From the NCBI GenBank assembly GCA_026770575.1, contig MU657226.1, positions 1 to 64,000 of the forward strand: a stretch of 64,000 nucleotides of DNA. Reading direction: 5' to 3'. Under the pieces are notes generated by a model. It worked only from the letters and a program-made list of their open reading frames with translations, was not told the origin of the DNA and searched no databases. This document shows, in pieces, positions 21,998 through 33,511 of this stretch. A program made the position numbers and the translations under genes. This stretch comes from Pelagophyceae sp. CCMP2097. Its lineage: Eukaryota; Sar; Pelagophyceae. Position 1 is the stretch's first letter. The number at the start of each line of letters is the position of its first letter.

Positions 21998-24900
21998 TCA
22001 TGACTCGGACCGGACGAGGCTCTTCACAAGCGTCTCCCACTTTGCATGCCACTCGTCTTCGTCGCGGAGCAGCGCGCCATAGTGCGCCTCGGCGCCGGCG
22101 ACGGCAGCGCGGTAGAGTCCCACGAAGTCCGCGAGCGCGGCGTCGCGCGCCCGGATCAAGGTGCGGTGCGCCGTCGTGACGCACGACAAACGTGGCGCGC
22201 GCGCCAGCTCCGCGAGGCGCTGGAGCCGCTCGTCGCCGGCGAAGAGCGCCGCGGAGCCGCCGTCGGGCGCCGCCGGCACGTCGCCGTCGTCGCGCGCGGC
22301 GTCGACGCTCGAGACGTCGACGCCGGGCCACTCGCGCGTCTCGAATTGGCGGCCGGGCCCCGTGCCGAAGAGGCCGGGCTGGACGGCGTCGTCCTCGTCG
22401 CCGCCGTCGCGGTCCGACCCCGAGCCGGCGCCAGCAGCTGCGGCCTTGGCCTGGTGCGCGCGCGCGGCCTTGCGGAGGCGCTTCAGAGACTTCCTCTTCT
22501 GCTGCAAAAACTCGTCGCCGGGCAGCCAGCCCAAGTCGTCGGTGAAGACGGTGTGGTCCAACACAAGGAGGCATCGTTTCGCGGCCTCTAAAAGACTCTG
22601 CGTAAATTCTAAAGCGTGGTCCGCGAGCTGGCCCGAGACGGCCGCGCGCACTTTATCCACCGCGGCGGCCACATCCGAACGCCGCGCCGCCTCGGCGGCG
22701 CAGAGCTCTTGCAAAGCGCCTGCGGCGTCAGGCTCGCCGAGCTGCGGCCTCAAAGCCGCGCGGTGCTTCTCGCGCGCCGCTTTCCAGACGGCGAGGCGCT
22801 TTCCAAACGGCCGTTCTGCGTCCTCCCTCTTCCGCTGCGCCGTCGCCTGCGCTCGTCGGAGGAGGTCGGCAAACAAAGCCGCCGGCGCGCCGAGGACGCG
22901 CGGGTCTGGCGGCGCCGGCGCCTTGGCGACGAGGCGCTCCAATCGCTGCGCCTGCAGCCGCAGCCGCCGCGCCGCTCTTTCGCGGTACCCCGCGTCCCCG
23001 AGCACCTTCTTCTCCGACTCCAGGAGCCAGGTCTGGAGCGACTCTGGCACGCCCGATTCGCCGAGGCGCTCCTCCTTGCCCTCACGCGCGTACAGCTCGC
23101 GAGTCTCCTGCCGGCAGACGGCGTCGACGGCCGCGACCACTTGCGCAATCGTCTGAGCCGCGTCGTCGTCCGGTGCCGAAGGGGCTGCCACCGCGTCCTT
23201 TGCCGCGGTGCGCGGCGACGCTTTGCCGTCCGGCGCCTTTGCGTCCCGTTGCGGCGCGTCCGCGTCGTCGTCCAAAGGCAGGACCCTCTTGAGCGCCCCG
23301 GGGACGGGGAGGAAGTTGAGGTACTTTGCGCGGTCATAAACGCGCTGGCGGATGGCTTCGAGCGTCTCGAGGATGTGGAACGTCTGGCCGGCGTCGTCGC
23401 GGGGGGACTCGCCTGCGATGTGCACGCGTCGCTTCGTCTCCGCGGGCGCCGCGGCCTTGGCGGGGTCGGCGTTGGCAGCGCGGTCGACGATGGCCTTGAC
23501 GGCTGAGCAGTCAGTTTCGAGCTTGCCCAGCAGCGAATCGAGCGCGGTGGCGTCGGCCTCGTCGCGCGTCTGCGCGGTGCGCAGCTTTTCCTGCGCATTC
23601 CTGCGCGGCGCTCCGTACTTCATGCCCAGGCCCTCGCGCAGAGAGAGCTCCTGCAGGCACGCCTCGGACGTCGCATGGAAGGCGGAGACGTGTTCCAGAG
23701 CGGCGGCGTGGCGGTTTCGGAGGTCGCCCACCGCGGCCGTCCGCCGCGCCGCCGACGCCAAAACGGTGCTCGTGCAGCCGTCCAACTTCTCTCTCAATTC
23801 GACGGCTTCCGGCTCGGAGTAGTCGCCGCCCTCTGCAAAGAGGCGCGTGGCCTTGATCATCATCTCGTTTAACTGCACGAGCTTTTGCGGCTCGGCTTTA
23901 CAAAACGCCTCCAAGCCGGCGAGGCCGGCGTGGCGAAGAAAGTCACCGGCCACGACCACCTTCTTCAGCTTGGCCTCGGCGCCCTGCAGGCCCGCCAGCG
24001 ACGTCGCGCGGCCCAGCGACTTTTTCAGCTTGTCAACCGCTTTCGTAAACGCGTCGGACGCGGAGACGCACTCGGCCAACCTTTTGGCAAAGTCGCCGTC
24101 CTGCGCGGAATCGCGCTGCATGACCAGGCGCATGTGCCGCTCCTTGCGCTGCCGGTGCGAGATGAGCTCGCCCTCGCGCGGCTGGCGAGACTTGACCTCA
24201 CTCCGACCTTTGCCTAGTGGGAAATGAAGCACTCCGCATCCATGCCTTCGCCTCTGTGATCACGACTCTTGAAACGTTGGCGGGATATTCCCCGGCGCGG
24301 CTTCTCACGGGGCCAGTGCGTGCGCAGGCGCTCCTCGAGGACTTCTGTTTGGTCTTTGACGCGCTCCTGGGTCAGCGCGGCGACGTGGGCTTGGCGCTTG
24401 AAGCTCCGCTTCTCCGTGTCCGCGATTACAGATTCCCGCAGTTCGCGCACCATATCGACGACCATCGCCGTACCCAGCTCCAGCGCCACGACGCAGGCGC
24501 CGCCCTCGGGATCGGAAGGCGCCGCAACCACGTCGGCCGCGCTCTTCTCCGCGCGCTTGCTCGCCGCCTCGACGTCCAACCGCCGCGCCTCGACGGCTTG
24601 TACCGCGGCGTCGTACGCCGTGCCGGATTCCTCGTCCAGCTCTGCGATTTGATCCTCCGTCAGCACGACGAACGCGGCGGACCGACGGTCCGTGTAATCT
24701 TCGAGTTCGGCGCCGGAGAGCGCGGCCTCGGCCTCGGCGGCGAGAGGCTCGAAACCTACTCGCCAAAACGGCGCCGCCGGCTCTTCGTCGGCGTCGTCGG
24801 CGTCGTCGGCGTCGCCGTTGTCAAAGGAGGCTTCCGCTGGCTTGGACTGCGTCTCGGCGAGCGACTGCGTGAGCTCGTCTGGGGCGCCGTTTTCGAGCGG

Positions 24901-27453
24901 GTCGTACGACCCCTCCAAAAGTGCAAAGACGAGCTGCTCCAGCGGCGTCTCGACGGAATACGTCGTCGACGACCCCGGCACGCAAAATTGCCGCTCCGTG
25001 CGCGAGCCGCGCGAGCGCGGCGCCGGCGCCGGCGCCGCGTCGGGCGCCGCGTCGTCGAGGGTGGCGAGGCCGAGCATGCCGCACACTGCCCGTTCGAAGC
25101 GTAAAGCCTCGGCGCGGTCGAGGTCCGGGTGTTCTAAAGCCTTGGCCGTGGCGCCGGCGTGGTATTCTCGGTACTTGACTTCTAACGAGTTGAGGAGGTC
25201 GAGGACTGTGTCGAAAGACTCGTCCAGCTCGGCCACCCCAGCGGCGTGGCGGAGGCGGTGCAGCGACGCCGAGACGTCGGCCTCCAAAGCTTCGTCGGCC
25301 TCGCGCAGCTTTTCTTTTAAATCAAAGAGGTCGTCGAGCATACTCTCGTCCGCCGAGGCCTCGTTGGCCACGTTCATCTCAATCGCTTTGGCGACGCAGG
25401 CGTAAAAGTCGCACACGCGCGAGGCCCGGTCGTACATGTCCGACGCCTGCTTCTCCAAATAAGCGACGACGCGCATCGCCAGCTCCGTGCCCTCGTCGGC
25501 TCTAGACACGAGCAGGCCGTCGCACTCCGACTCGACGACCTCGTCAATCTTGCCGTTGCAAGAGGCCTGCCTGTCCAGCGAGTCGACGGTGCGCCGCAAT
25601 TCGTCGACCGTCTCTGGGGCGAGGTCGCAGGTATGGATGTGCATGGCGACACGCTTTTGCACCGCCCGCACTTCCATCATGTTCACCTCCGGCCCGGCCC
25701 CCGAAGCGTCCGTCCTGCCCGCCGACGACATCGTGCCCCCGAACTGCGACTTGGAAATCTTCGACCGCGCCGATTGCCGCGACCTTCCGGACTTCGCCGA
25801 CGCCTGCGAACCACGGCCGGCGACGCGCGAGTCCACGTCCTTTGTAATCGTGCGCAAATCGTGGACCGCGTCGGTGATTTCGGAAGCGAAGAGGTCGTCT
25901 AAACCTGCGACGTCGGCGAGCTCGGCGAGCTGCTGCTGTAAAAGTGGGAGTAAAGGCGCCACGTCGTGCCTCGCTGCTTTCCGCAGGCGCTCCAGAGTGT
26001 CGTGAATCGCCTTTTGCTGGTTCGCCTTGCCCTGCTTCTCCAAAATGGTACGTAAAGAGCAGCCGCACAAGAGCACCTTCAGCCGCTGCCTCGCGTAGTC
26101 CAAAGGATGCGCGTAGATGAGCTTCGGGTCTCGCAGCTCGCCCACCAACTCGCGCAGCTCGGGCTTCAGGCCGCCGCTCGACCGGAACAAAACCTCGTTG
26201 TCCACGTCCGCCACCGCCACCTCCAAAGCCGCGGCGTGGCGGAAGAGGTCGGGTTCCTCCTCAAGTGCCGAAAACGTGTGCAGCTCCACTCGGAGAGCTT
26301 CGCGCCGCATCTCCGCGTCGCCCTTGCGGAGTTGGCCGAGGCGCTGCAGCTCGGCCTCGTTGCGCGAGACGGCGGCGTCCTCGCCGTCGTACATGTCCTT
26401 GAAGTCTTGCTTGTACCCAGCCAGCGCCGCCGCGTCCAGTCTCGGGCACTTGGACGCGCGCACGGCGTCTAAAAGCAATAGTCGTTTGGAGTCGACGGCG
26501 CGCTGCTCTTCAGCGATGCCGCGGAAGAGTTCGAGGCGGTCACTCGGGTTTGTGAAAGCCACCGACCCGAGCTCGGCGACAAACTCGGCAATGGCGCGCG
26601 CGTGGCGCAGTTGCCGCCATGCCTCCTGCCTCGCGCGCCAGGCGTCGATGGCGCGGAGGCCGGCGTCGACGTCTTTGTGCTCGAGCATGGCGAGGAGCTC
26701 GGCGTGCGCGCGGCGGTTCGAGATGATAACCGAATTCAACTCGTAAGCCTCCGCCTCCACCAAGCGCTCGATCTGTCCCGGCGACTCGTGCGCCGTGGCG
26801 AGGAGCGCGTCTACTAAAGTGCGCAGCTCGCCGCCGCCGCGGTGCGCGCGCAGCTGCTCGAGAGCCTCGAGCCTTGCGCCAAACGCGTTTACCGCGTCGT
26901 TGCGATGCTCGAGGAGGCCCTCGATGCGCTCCCAGCTCTCGGCGACGTAGCCGTGCTCGTGCCGCACGAGGACGTCGTCCTTGTTCAGCTCAGCAAAGAT
27001 AGATGCAATGCTCGCGTCGTGCGCCTCGAGCCCCGCCTGGAGCGTCCTCGACGCCGCCAGCACCTGCGTCGTTCGTCAAAGTCTGCGCGACGCATCATCA
27101 CAGACGCATGCCGTGCCCCGCCGCACCTGCGCCTCGACGTCGTCGGAGATGCCGTTGAGCTGCGCCGTAAAGTGCTTCACCGCCGCGTCGTGCGACGCGC
27201 GCTTCACCAGCGCGCGGCCCGCGATTTTCCTATAAGCGCAAAAGCGTGAGGCCCCGAACGCACGCAATGCAGTCGAGGGTCGCCTCGGACGAAACGCTCG
27301 TCGCCTGCGGCGGCCGGCCCCACGGCGACGCGTTTCGTGCATCGTCGTCACGCACGGGAACTCCGTCTTCATCGTCACCGCGGGGTCCTGTTGGAACGAC
27401 AGCGCCGCCACGTCCTCGAGGTCGCGCATCCGCGACTCGGCGTCGAGCGACAT
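21998..27453 (-). CDS. CCDC180: CCDC180-like coiled-coil protein (axonemal/ciliary)
   Basis: A long helical protein assembled from four exons: 27356-27453 (ATG 27453), 27127-27229, 24309-27063 and 21998-24213. Introns are 126, 63 and 95 nt, and all phases close at 1723 aa, close to the roughly 1700 aa of animal CCDC180. The third intron rebuilds the segment LRTHWPRKGRSEVKSRQPRE, which I associate with the end of the N-terminal conserved domain (DUF4455) of this family. The C-terminus (DEDEWHAKWETLVKSLV) fits the DUF4456 end. CCDC180 is linked to cilia and flagella in other eukaryotes. A further 5' exon in 27454-27700 cannot be excluded (SLDQILALDPKTAA near 27606-27650). The family call rests on remembered motifs, not a search. 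Confidence 0.65.
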
Positions 27454-27974
27454 GGGCCCGCCTGCCTTTGGAGCGACCCGCCCGCGGCGGACCGCGCTGC
27501 GGCGCTCGGACGACGGCGCCCGGCGAGCGCTCCTGCCCGCTGGACGGGACCAGGGGCTGGATTCGACTGGCGTGGGCGCTCGACGAGCGACCTCGCTCCT
27601 GCGCCGCGTTACGCGGCCGTTTTCGGGTCCAGAGCCAGGATTTGATCCAAGCTTTTAATTCGGTGAGAGACGATGCCCCGACGAGGCGCGAGGCCTCGCG
27701 AGGTCGAGGACTCCGTGGCCACGATGAGAAGCCGATGGGACGCCGCGATCCTTGGGAAGTCAATCTCACATCGAGAATTTTAACGGATGATTCTCAAGGG
27801 AGCGCCTCCGGCTCGCTTCCATGCGCGGCGGGTCCAAATGCGCGGCCGGCGCGCGGGGACCGTTGCGCCTCACTCGTCGTCGTCGTCGTCGTCGGCGGCG
27901 ACTTTGCGGCGACGCTTCGAGGCCTACGGACCGAAGCGCGTCGGATGCCGACTCGTCGTTCGGAGACTCTCGTT
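27454..27974. other. Gap between CCDC180-like start and LEO1 stop
   Basis: No complete gene. A short open segment on the minus strand near 27606-27650 ends at a GTAACG that could act as a donor, so a 5' exon of the CCDC180-like gene may lie here. The rest shows no coding signal. Confidence 0.35.
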
Positions 27975-29532
27975 TCATCGACGCACGGGTGCCGGGGCGT
28001 CGTCGTCGTCGTCCTCCTCCTCCTCCTCTTCCTCTATGCGGTCCTTCTTCGCCTTTGCTTTCTTGTCGTCGCGGCGCTTGCCCGCCGCCCACTTGTCGTC
28101 GTCGTCGTCGTCGTCATCCTCGGCTTCGTCCTCGTCGTCGCCGAAGAGCGATGCGGCCTTCTTCTTGGCCTTTGGCGCGTTGCGCGAGTCCGACTTGGCC
28201 TTTGCGAGCGACGAGTCGTCGTATTCCAAGAACTTGTCGTCCATGGAAGCCATAGGTTCGTTCTGCTGCCCGCCGCGCCGCGGCGCCTTGGTGCGGCGCC
28301 GCGAGGCCTTGCGCAGCTCGTCGTCCCGCTGGCGCACTCTTTCGCGCTTGGCCGCCTCTGGGTCTTCCATGGAATAAACTTCTTTGATGCGCGCCGTCTT
28401 GATGGAAGCCTTGCGAGCTTGGAGCGTAAAAGCCTTGTGCGCGTCCGAAGAGAGGTTCGTCGGCCGCAGGCGCAGCTCGGCGTCGAGCTTGGCGTGGCCG
28501 AACAAGCACATGGAAGCGCCGCGCGGCTTGGACTGCAGAAACAGGTACGTCGACGTCAAGGCGCGCTCCACCACATCAAAGCGCTCGTCGCCCACCAAAA
28601 GCTGCGTCGTCCCGTTGCTCCACTTGACGAGGCGCGCGTTGGACTCGCGCATGGGGGCGCCGTCGGCGCCGAGGACCGGCGCGCCGTCGGCGTCTAGGAC
28701 GTAACGCCACCGGACCATCTGCGCCGCATCCGTCACCTCGTCCTCCTTGACCTGCTTCGAAAGCTCCTCCGCGTACGTCCTAGAGGCGTCGGTAAGCTGG
28801 TGAAGGCGTATCATCCAAAAGCAGCGCTGCTTGCCCCCACAATCTTCCCACGACGACGCACCGCTCGTCGTACGGGGCCTCTGCGAACTCGATGAACTTG
28901 GGCACGCGGACGATGCTCGCGGTGGCCGTCGAGGCTGGCTTTTGGAAGTCGGCGCACCTGCCGGACGAGCGTCAACGGCCCCGATCATGCCACCAAAGCC
29001 TCCGAAAGGGCCCTCGTCGACGGCACGGATCTTTCGAGGGGGTGCCTTCGAGGCATTTCGACGTCGGACAGAGGGACCGCCCCGGTGTCGACCCCGGTCT
29101 GAGAGGCCCGGTCTCGGGACCGATGACGGCCCCGGATTTCGGCCCCGGTCCAAAGCCGCAAGCCCTCTCGGAGGCGTTTGCCACGTGGGGCGCCGCCGCG
29201 CGCGTGAATTCGTCGCGCTTGCGAGGCACGTCGGGCTCGGCTCGGCTCGGCTCGGCGGCGCGCGGCGGGGCCCCACGCGGCACAACGGCGCGGCGCTGCG
29301 TCGAGGCGCCGCCGCGGATCTCCTCGCCGCCGTCGTCGAACTCGATCTCCTCCTCGTCGCCCTTGTCGTCGGCGTCGCCTTCGCCGTCAGAGTCGCCAAA
29401 CAAGTCCTCCATTCGGTTGTCCTCCGCCGCCGGCGCCGGCGCCGCAGCCGCATCCGCCGATGCCGGCACGGCCTGCGCCGGCTCCAAGATCTCCTCCTCC
29501 GCCTCGGAGTCGCTGCCGAAGAGCGTGTCCAT
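27975..29532 (-). CDS. LEO1: RNA polymerase-associated protein LEO1 (Paf1 complex)
   Basis: LEO1 is a subunit of the Paf1 complex, which travels with RNA polymerase II and supports histone modification and elongation. The N-terminus from ATG 29532 is acidic (MDTLFGSDSEAEEE, and a second MEDLFGDSD). The core follows: VPKFIEFAEAPYDE, then RWRYV, ESNARLVKWSNGTTQLLVGD, and a C-terminal basic/acidic tail (DKFLEYDDSS ... EEEEDDDDDAPAPVRR). An 82-nt intron (28780-28861, donor GTGCGT) joins YDER to TYAEEL in frame, and the last exon is 27975-28779. The junction between the acidic first exon and the VPKFIEF exon (somewhere in 28930-29230) is unresolved. The gene is divergent from TAF6 across 102 bp. 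Confidence 0.88.
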
Positions 29533-29634
29533 AACGACGCCTTCGAAGCGCCACTTCGCGCCGGCCCGCTCGCCGACTGGTCCGTGCGGAACCGGGTCGT
29601 GAGGATTTCGAACCGAGGCGCGACGGCGGGCGGC
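29533..29634. promoter_or_regulatory. Shared divergent promoter, LEO1/TAF6
   Basis: Only 102 bp separate the ATG of LEO1 (-) from that of TAF6 (+), so both promoters and 5' UTRs must overlap here. No TATA box is visible. Both products act in RNA polymerase II transcription, so co-regulation is plausible. Confidence 0.6.
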
Positions 29635-31619
29635 ATGCTCGGCGAGTGGTCGGCGGCGGTGTGCGCCGCTGCCGCGCAGCAGCTCTCGGCTGCGCAGCCG
29701 GCGGTGCGGCTCGATGCCGACGTGGCTCCAGAACTGGCGCGCATCGTGGAGCAACGCTTACGTTACGTCCTCCTCGAGGCCCGCAAGCGGCGAGTCCCCT
29801 GCGCAAAGGGCGCGGAGGCCTCTTTCCGAGGCGTATACTAGGACGTGGGCACGCCGCGGCGACGAGTTGAGCGCGGGTGACATCAACGCCGCGCTCGAGG
29901 CCGCGGGGGACGAGCGATGCCTCGGCCATCCGCGCAGGGAGGCCGTGCGCGTCGCTGGCGCCGCGGGGGTAAGTGCCCTAGCCGGATCGAGGGGGACTCT
30001 GAAACTCTTGCAAAGCAGCGCTCGGCACCCGACGGCGTCGCCGTCGTCGGACCGCGCACCCGCGCAGGTCGCCTCGCTCGAGCCCGTCGAGGTCTCGGTG
30101 AAGCAGCTCCTCGCTTCGGAACAAAAGTGCGGACGCGCCGTTGTGCCTTTTCGGACAGCCGTCGAACCATGCGACGCAGGACGCGGCCGCCCGTCGAACC
30201 GTCGCTCGCGCTGAGCTGGTTGGCGGTGCGTGCCTCGCGGACGCCGCGGGGCGTCGAGGCGGGAAGCGCAAGACACTACGGTTGCCACTCTGGCGGCCCT
30301 CGTCGTTTTCGATTCACGAGTCGATGGTCGACTTGCGGCCGCAGGTGGAGGGCGAGGGCTGCGCGACCGCGACGAGCGAGAGCACGGACGAGGCGACGAC
30401 GGTGCGTCTTGCGGACGGCACCGACGGGCGGCACCGAGCGCTTCTCCCGAGCGCGCCTCGCAGGCGGTGCTGGACGGGGTGGCTTCGGGCGCGCTAGACC
30501 GCGAGCACGAGCTCTACGTCCGCAAAGTCGTCAGCGCCATCCGCGCAGACGGCACCGGCGGCGCAGAGGCGCGCGACGTCTTCCGCAGCCTCCGCTTCGA
30601 CGCCGGTCCGGAGCCGCGTCGGACGAATGTCGGAAACGTACAGGCCGAGTGATCCCAATCGGGAGCAGAGATGCACGCCAGAGGCTGGCCGTATTACGCG
30701 CAATGCTTCCAGTGCCGTCGGGCCGTTTCACCGCCTCTAATAGGCCTGCAGCGCGTGGTGCCGTACCTCGTGCGTTTTGTCGTGGACGAGGCCGCAAAGG
30801 CCAAAAAACGCCCTGTCGCCTCGCTGTCCCGGTGCGTCGCCGCCGTCATGGCGCTGACGGCAAACGCGCGTGCGCACATCGACGTGCACCTGCACGAGTT
30901 GGTGCCCGCGGCGCTGACGTGCGTCGTCGCGAAGAAGCTGGGCAGTGAAGGCGGCGACGCGCACTGGGCGCTGCGCCGCGCCGCCGCCGGCTGCGTCGCG
31001 GGCCTCGTCGACCGCTTCGGCGACCGCTACGAGAATTTGAGGCCGCGAGTGACCAAAACGTTTGCGGATGCGTTGGGGGACGACACCAAACCACTGGCCA
31101 CGCGCTACGGAGCCATCATCGGCCTCGCCGCGCTCGGGCCGTTGGCCGTGCGTCTTTTGAATCGCCCCCGCTGGCAGGCTCCCTTCTTGTGCATAGACCC
31201 CGCTGGCAGGCTCCGAGCCCCTTACGTAGGTGCGGTCGCTCGTGGTGCCGCGCGTCGCCGAGTGGGCGAGTTCGCTCGAGGCTCGCGCGGCGGCGCACCC
31301 CGCAGATGCCGCCGACGCGCGCAAGTGCGTCGAGGCGCTCGTCGACGCCGCCGCCCTCTACCTCCGCGCAGAGGTCTCTCCCGCGCGGCCGTCGCCCGCG
31401 CTGCCGCGTGGGGCCCCCGGCCGGTCCGCGCGGCGCCATGCGCCCGCGGCGGAACCGCCGGCCAAGCGACGGCGCTTTGCGCCAGCGGAGCAGGCCGCGC
31501 GACGGACACACGCCAGACTCCCCGGGACGCACGCCAGACTCCCCGTCGACGTCCAGGAGACGTTTGGCGAGGCGCTCGTGCCCTTCACTTCCGGATCGCC
31601 CGCCGACATCTTCATCTGA
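29635..31619 (+). CDS. TAF6: TFIID subunit TAF6
   Basis: A TBP-associated factor with an N-terminal histone fold (VAPELARIVEQRLRYVLLEA; LSAGDINAALEAAG) and the C-terminal HEAT domain (VVPYLVRFVVDEA; HELVPAALTCVVAKKLG; HWALRRAAAGCVAGL; RYGAIIGLAALGPLA). Exons: 29635-29793, 29867-29968, 30068-30126, 30180-30225, 30345-30401, 30464-30605, 30744-31147 and 31230-31619. All phases close at 452 aa. Most donors are GTGCGT/GTAAGT; those at 29794 (GTCCCC) and 30606 (GTCCGG) are weak, so these junctions are set mainly by family alignment. The protein is shorter than animal TAF6, with a compact middle linker. The stop lies 41 bp from the convergent plastid-protein stop. Confidence 0.88.
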
Positions 31620-31660
31620 TCCGTGGGCCGGGATCGTAAGCACACTCGAAGAGCGTCTCG

Positions 31661-32257
31661 TTAGCTGTTCCCCGCGCCGAGCGGGAACGACGCCTCGCCT
31701 TGGGGTTGGAGCTCTGTTTTGAGTTCTTCGAAGAGCGTTTCTGAAGGCGCGTCTCCAAGAACCACGGTGCAGACGCACGCCTGGTCGGCGTCGAAGATTC
31801 GTAGGATCGGCCCGCCCGTCTTGGCCGAGACGGCGAGGGCCGCGGAGGCGCATTTGCCGATGTCCAAATGGATCTCGAGCGACTTGTCAGGGCCTATGCA
31901 GTCCGTCCCTTCGCATCATGTCAACGCGTCGCGCCACGCCCCTCGCGCGCCCGGGGGCTCACGGGCGAGGGTGAGGAGCGTGGCGCCGCTTGGCATGGTC
32001 TTCGTCGCGGCGGACATCGCGGACAGGTCCGCCTCGGCTTCAAAGATCGCGGACATGTCCGCCCGCATCGTGATGAAGCGCGCGCGCCGGAACGGCTTTA
32101 AACGGACCAGAAGAGCCTCGAGGCTCAAAGAAGGCGCGGCCGCAATTTCTGCTGCTGACGCCGCGGGCGCCACCGACGCCGCGGGCGCCACCGGCCGAGG
32201 CAGACGCAGGAAGCCCGACGCCGCGGTGAGGAGCGTCAGTGCCAGTAAGCGGAGCAT
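31661..32257 (-). CDS. Plastid-targeted protein of unknown function
   Basis: From ATG 32257 the precursor begins with a short hydrophobic signal (MLRLLALTLLTAASGFLRL). It contains an ASGF motif resembling the ASAFAP cleavage site of secondary-plastid precursors, then an Ala/Pro-rich transit-like part. Exon 1 is 31963-32257, the 69-nt intron (GTGAGC...CATAG) is 31894-31962, and exon 2 is 31661-31893, giving 175 aa. The mature region (SLEIHLDIGKCASAALAVSA; PILRIFDADQACVCTVVLGD) ends PLGAGNS. No family was recognised. Confidence 0.7.
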
Positions 32258-32788
32258 CGCCGCAGAACACGCTCGACCGCGCGCTGCTCGAGCCGACGAC
32301 GGGACTTTCCCAATTAGGTAACGGTTCTCTAGAGCGTCGCCGAAAACTTTGAAGATCCCTGGATCTGAATCTTGTGTAATGTAATGTAATAGGAATCACA
32401 GGATGTCCAGTCCCGGAGGACCTTCTCCTGGCCTAGTCAGATCAACCAACTTAGCACGAATTTGATAGGATTTAAACAAAAAACGATAAATAAAAGCATC
32501 TAGGAATTGAGGAGTATTGTCAGGAAGCAAGGAAAGGTCGCACAACTTGGACAGTCGCGATTGGGCGCAGTGCCCCATCACGACTTTCCAAGTTGTGCGA
32601 ACTAGGAATTCCTATGGGTTTGATTTAAATTAGGATTCCTAGGACCTAGTCCGACTAGGAATCCTAGGAATCCTTCCTAGGAATTCCTAGTAGGCTAGGA
32701 ATCCTAGTAGGAATTCCTAAATTTATCCCGAATAAAACATGGCTAGGAATTCCTAGGAATTCCTAATCATTATACGAATTTGGGCGGA
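32258..32788. other. AT-richer intergenic DNA with palindrome cluster
   Basis: No coding frame is supported. The base composition drops sharply in GC compared with neighbouring genes. From 32600 to 32766 the DNA is almost entirely built from full or partial TAGGAATTCCTA units (listed separately). Confidence 0.6.
32603..32765. repeat. Cluster of TAGGAATTCCTA palindromes
   Basis: Five perfect 12-bp palindromes lie at 32603-32614, 32678-32689, 32708-32719, 32744-32755 and 32754-32765, the last two overlapping. Degenerate copies (TAGGATTCCTA, TAGGAATCCTA) fill the gaps. The array directly precedes the 484-bp repeat. Confidence 0.9.
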
Positions 32789-33272
32789 TATTACAAGAGC
32801 GCGCCGGAGGCACACGGAGGACCCGAAGGATACAGCCAAATCCCATTGCAATGCCCACGTAAATAATTGAAATTATTTAACTAATCGCTGAACTTTCAAA
32901 TCCTCCTTATCTTTATTTTTATTATTTTATTTCTTATTGAGCTATTTATTTTTTCTTTTTTTTGCGGCCGACCAGATTCGAACCTGTGACCAAAAACTTC
33001 TTCTATGATGATTCCAATGAGGCTCCTGCTCGACCTCAACTCCCAATTTTAGCAATCGCATCAACCACCAATCGCTAAATCGGCCGAGTTGCTGTTTTTT
33101 TCTTCCCAAGGTGGAACCTCGGATTTGCTGGGCGACAGACAGACAAACAGACAAACAGACGGACGGACAGACAGACAGACATAATTGCCGCTGGTAATCC
33201 TTCAATCAAAGGACCCGAAGGGCCCTTGCCGTAAACTGACGTTGAATAAACGGCAAGGACCCTTCGGGTCCT
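32789..33272 (-). repeat. 484-bp dispersed repeat, copy 1
   Basis: Almost identical, in inverted orientation, to 35848-36331; both copies are 484 bp. Seen in the copy-2 orientation it has four parts. First is a 23-bp-arm hairpin (here 33210-33232 with 33250-33272, 17-nt loop). A TCTG/TCCG tetranucleotide tract comes next. Then a segment with a pol III B-box-like word (GGTTCGAATCT) precedes an A-run. Last is an AT-rich stretch ending in a second GGACCCGAAGG word. No protein is encoded. A non-autonomous element, possibly tRNA-related SINE-like, is my inference. No clear target duplication is visible. Confidence 0.85.
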
Positions 33273-33511
33273 CAACAAACTTCTAGAGCTCGGTTCGGTC
33301 TTGCAAGCTCTGCCAGTGGGTACTCCATTGGCTGCTCAGGATCCCACGCGAGGGAGTTCGATCAAGACGATCGTCGCGGGCCTATGAGGGCTGGTCGACA
33401 CTCGTGGATCGTCGGAGCTCCTCCTCCAAAATGATGTAGCAAGGAAAGGCCCCAGAGTCTTCTACCGACCCTCGCGGGAGGCACATACACACGGTTACGT
33501 CAACACTTGGG
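33273..33511. other. Short spacer downstream of the methyltransferase gene
   Basis: Contains the 3' flank of the METTL21-like gene. It includes a segment (GATCCCACGCGAGGGAGTTCGATCAAGACGA, in part) resembling one near 49045 (GGCACGCGAAGGACTTCGATCAAGACGACCG, in part), suggesting a minor dispersed repeat. No gene. Confidence 0.4.

Noticed and set aside
31230..31619. Separate small gene downstream of TAF6
   Set aside because: It begins exactly at a splice acceptor and continues the TAF6 frame (LGPLA/VRSLVVPRV).
33210..33272. Rho-independent transcription terminator
   Set aside because: The stem is long, without a following T-run, present identically in both repeat copies, and the genome is eukaryotic.
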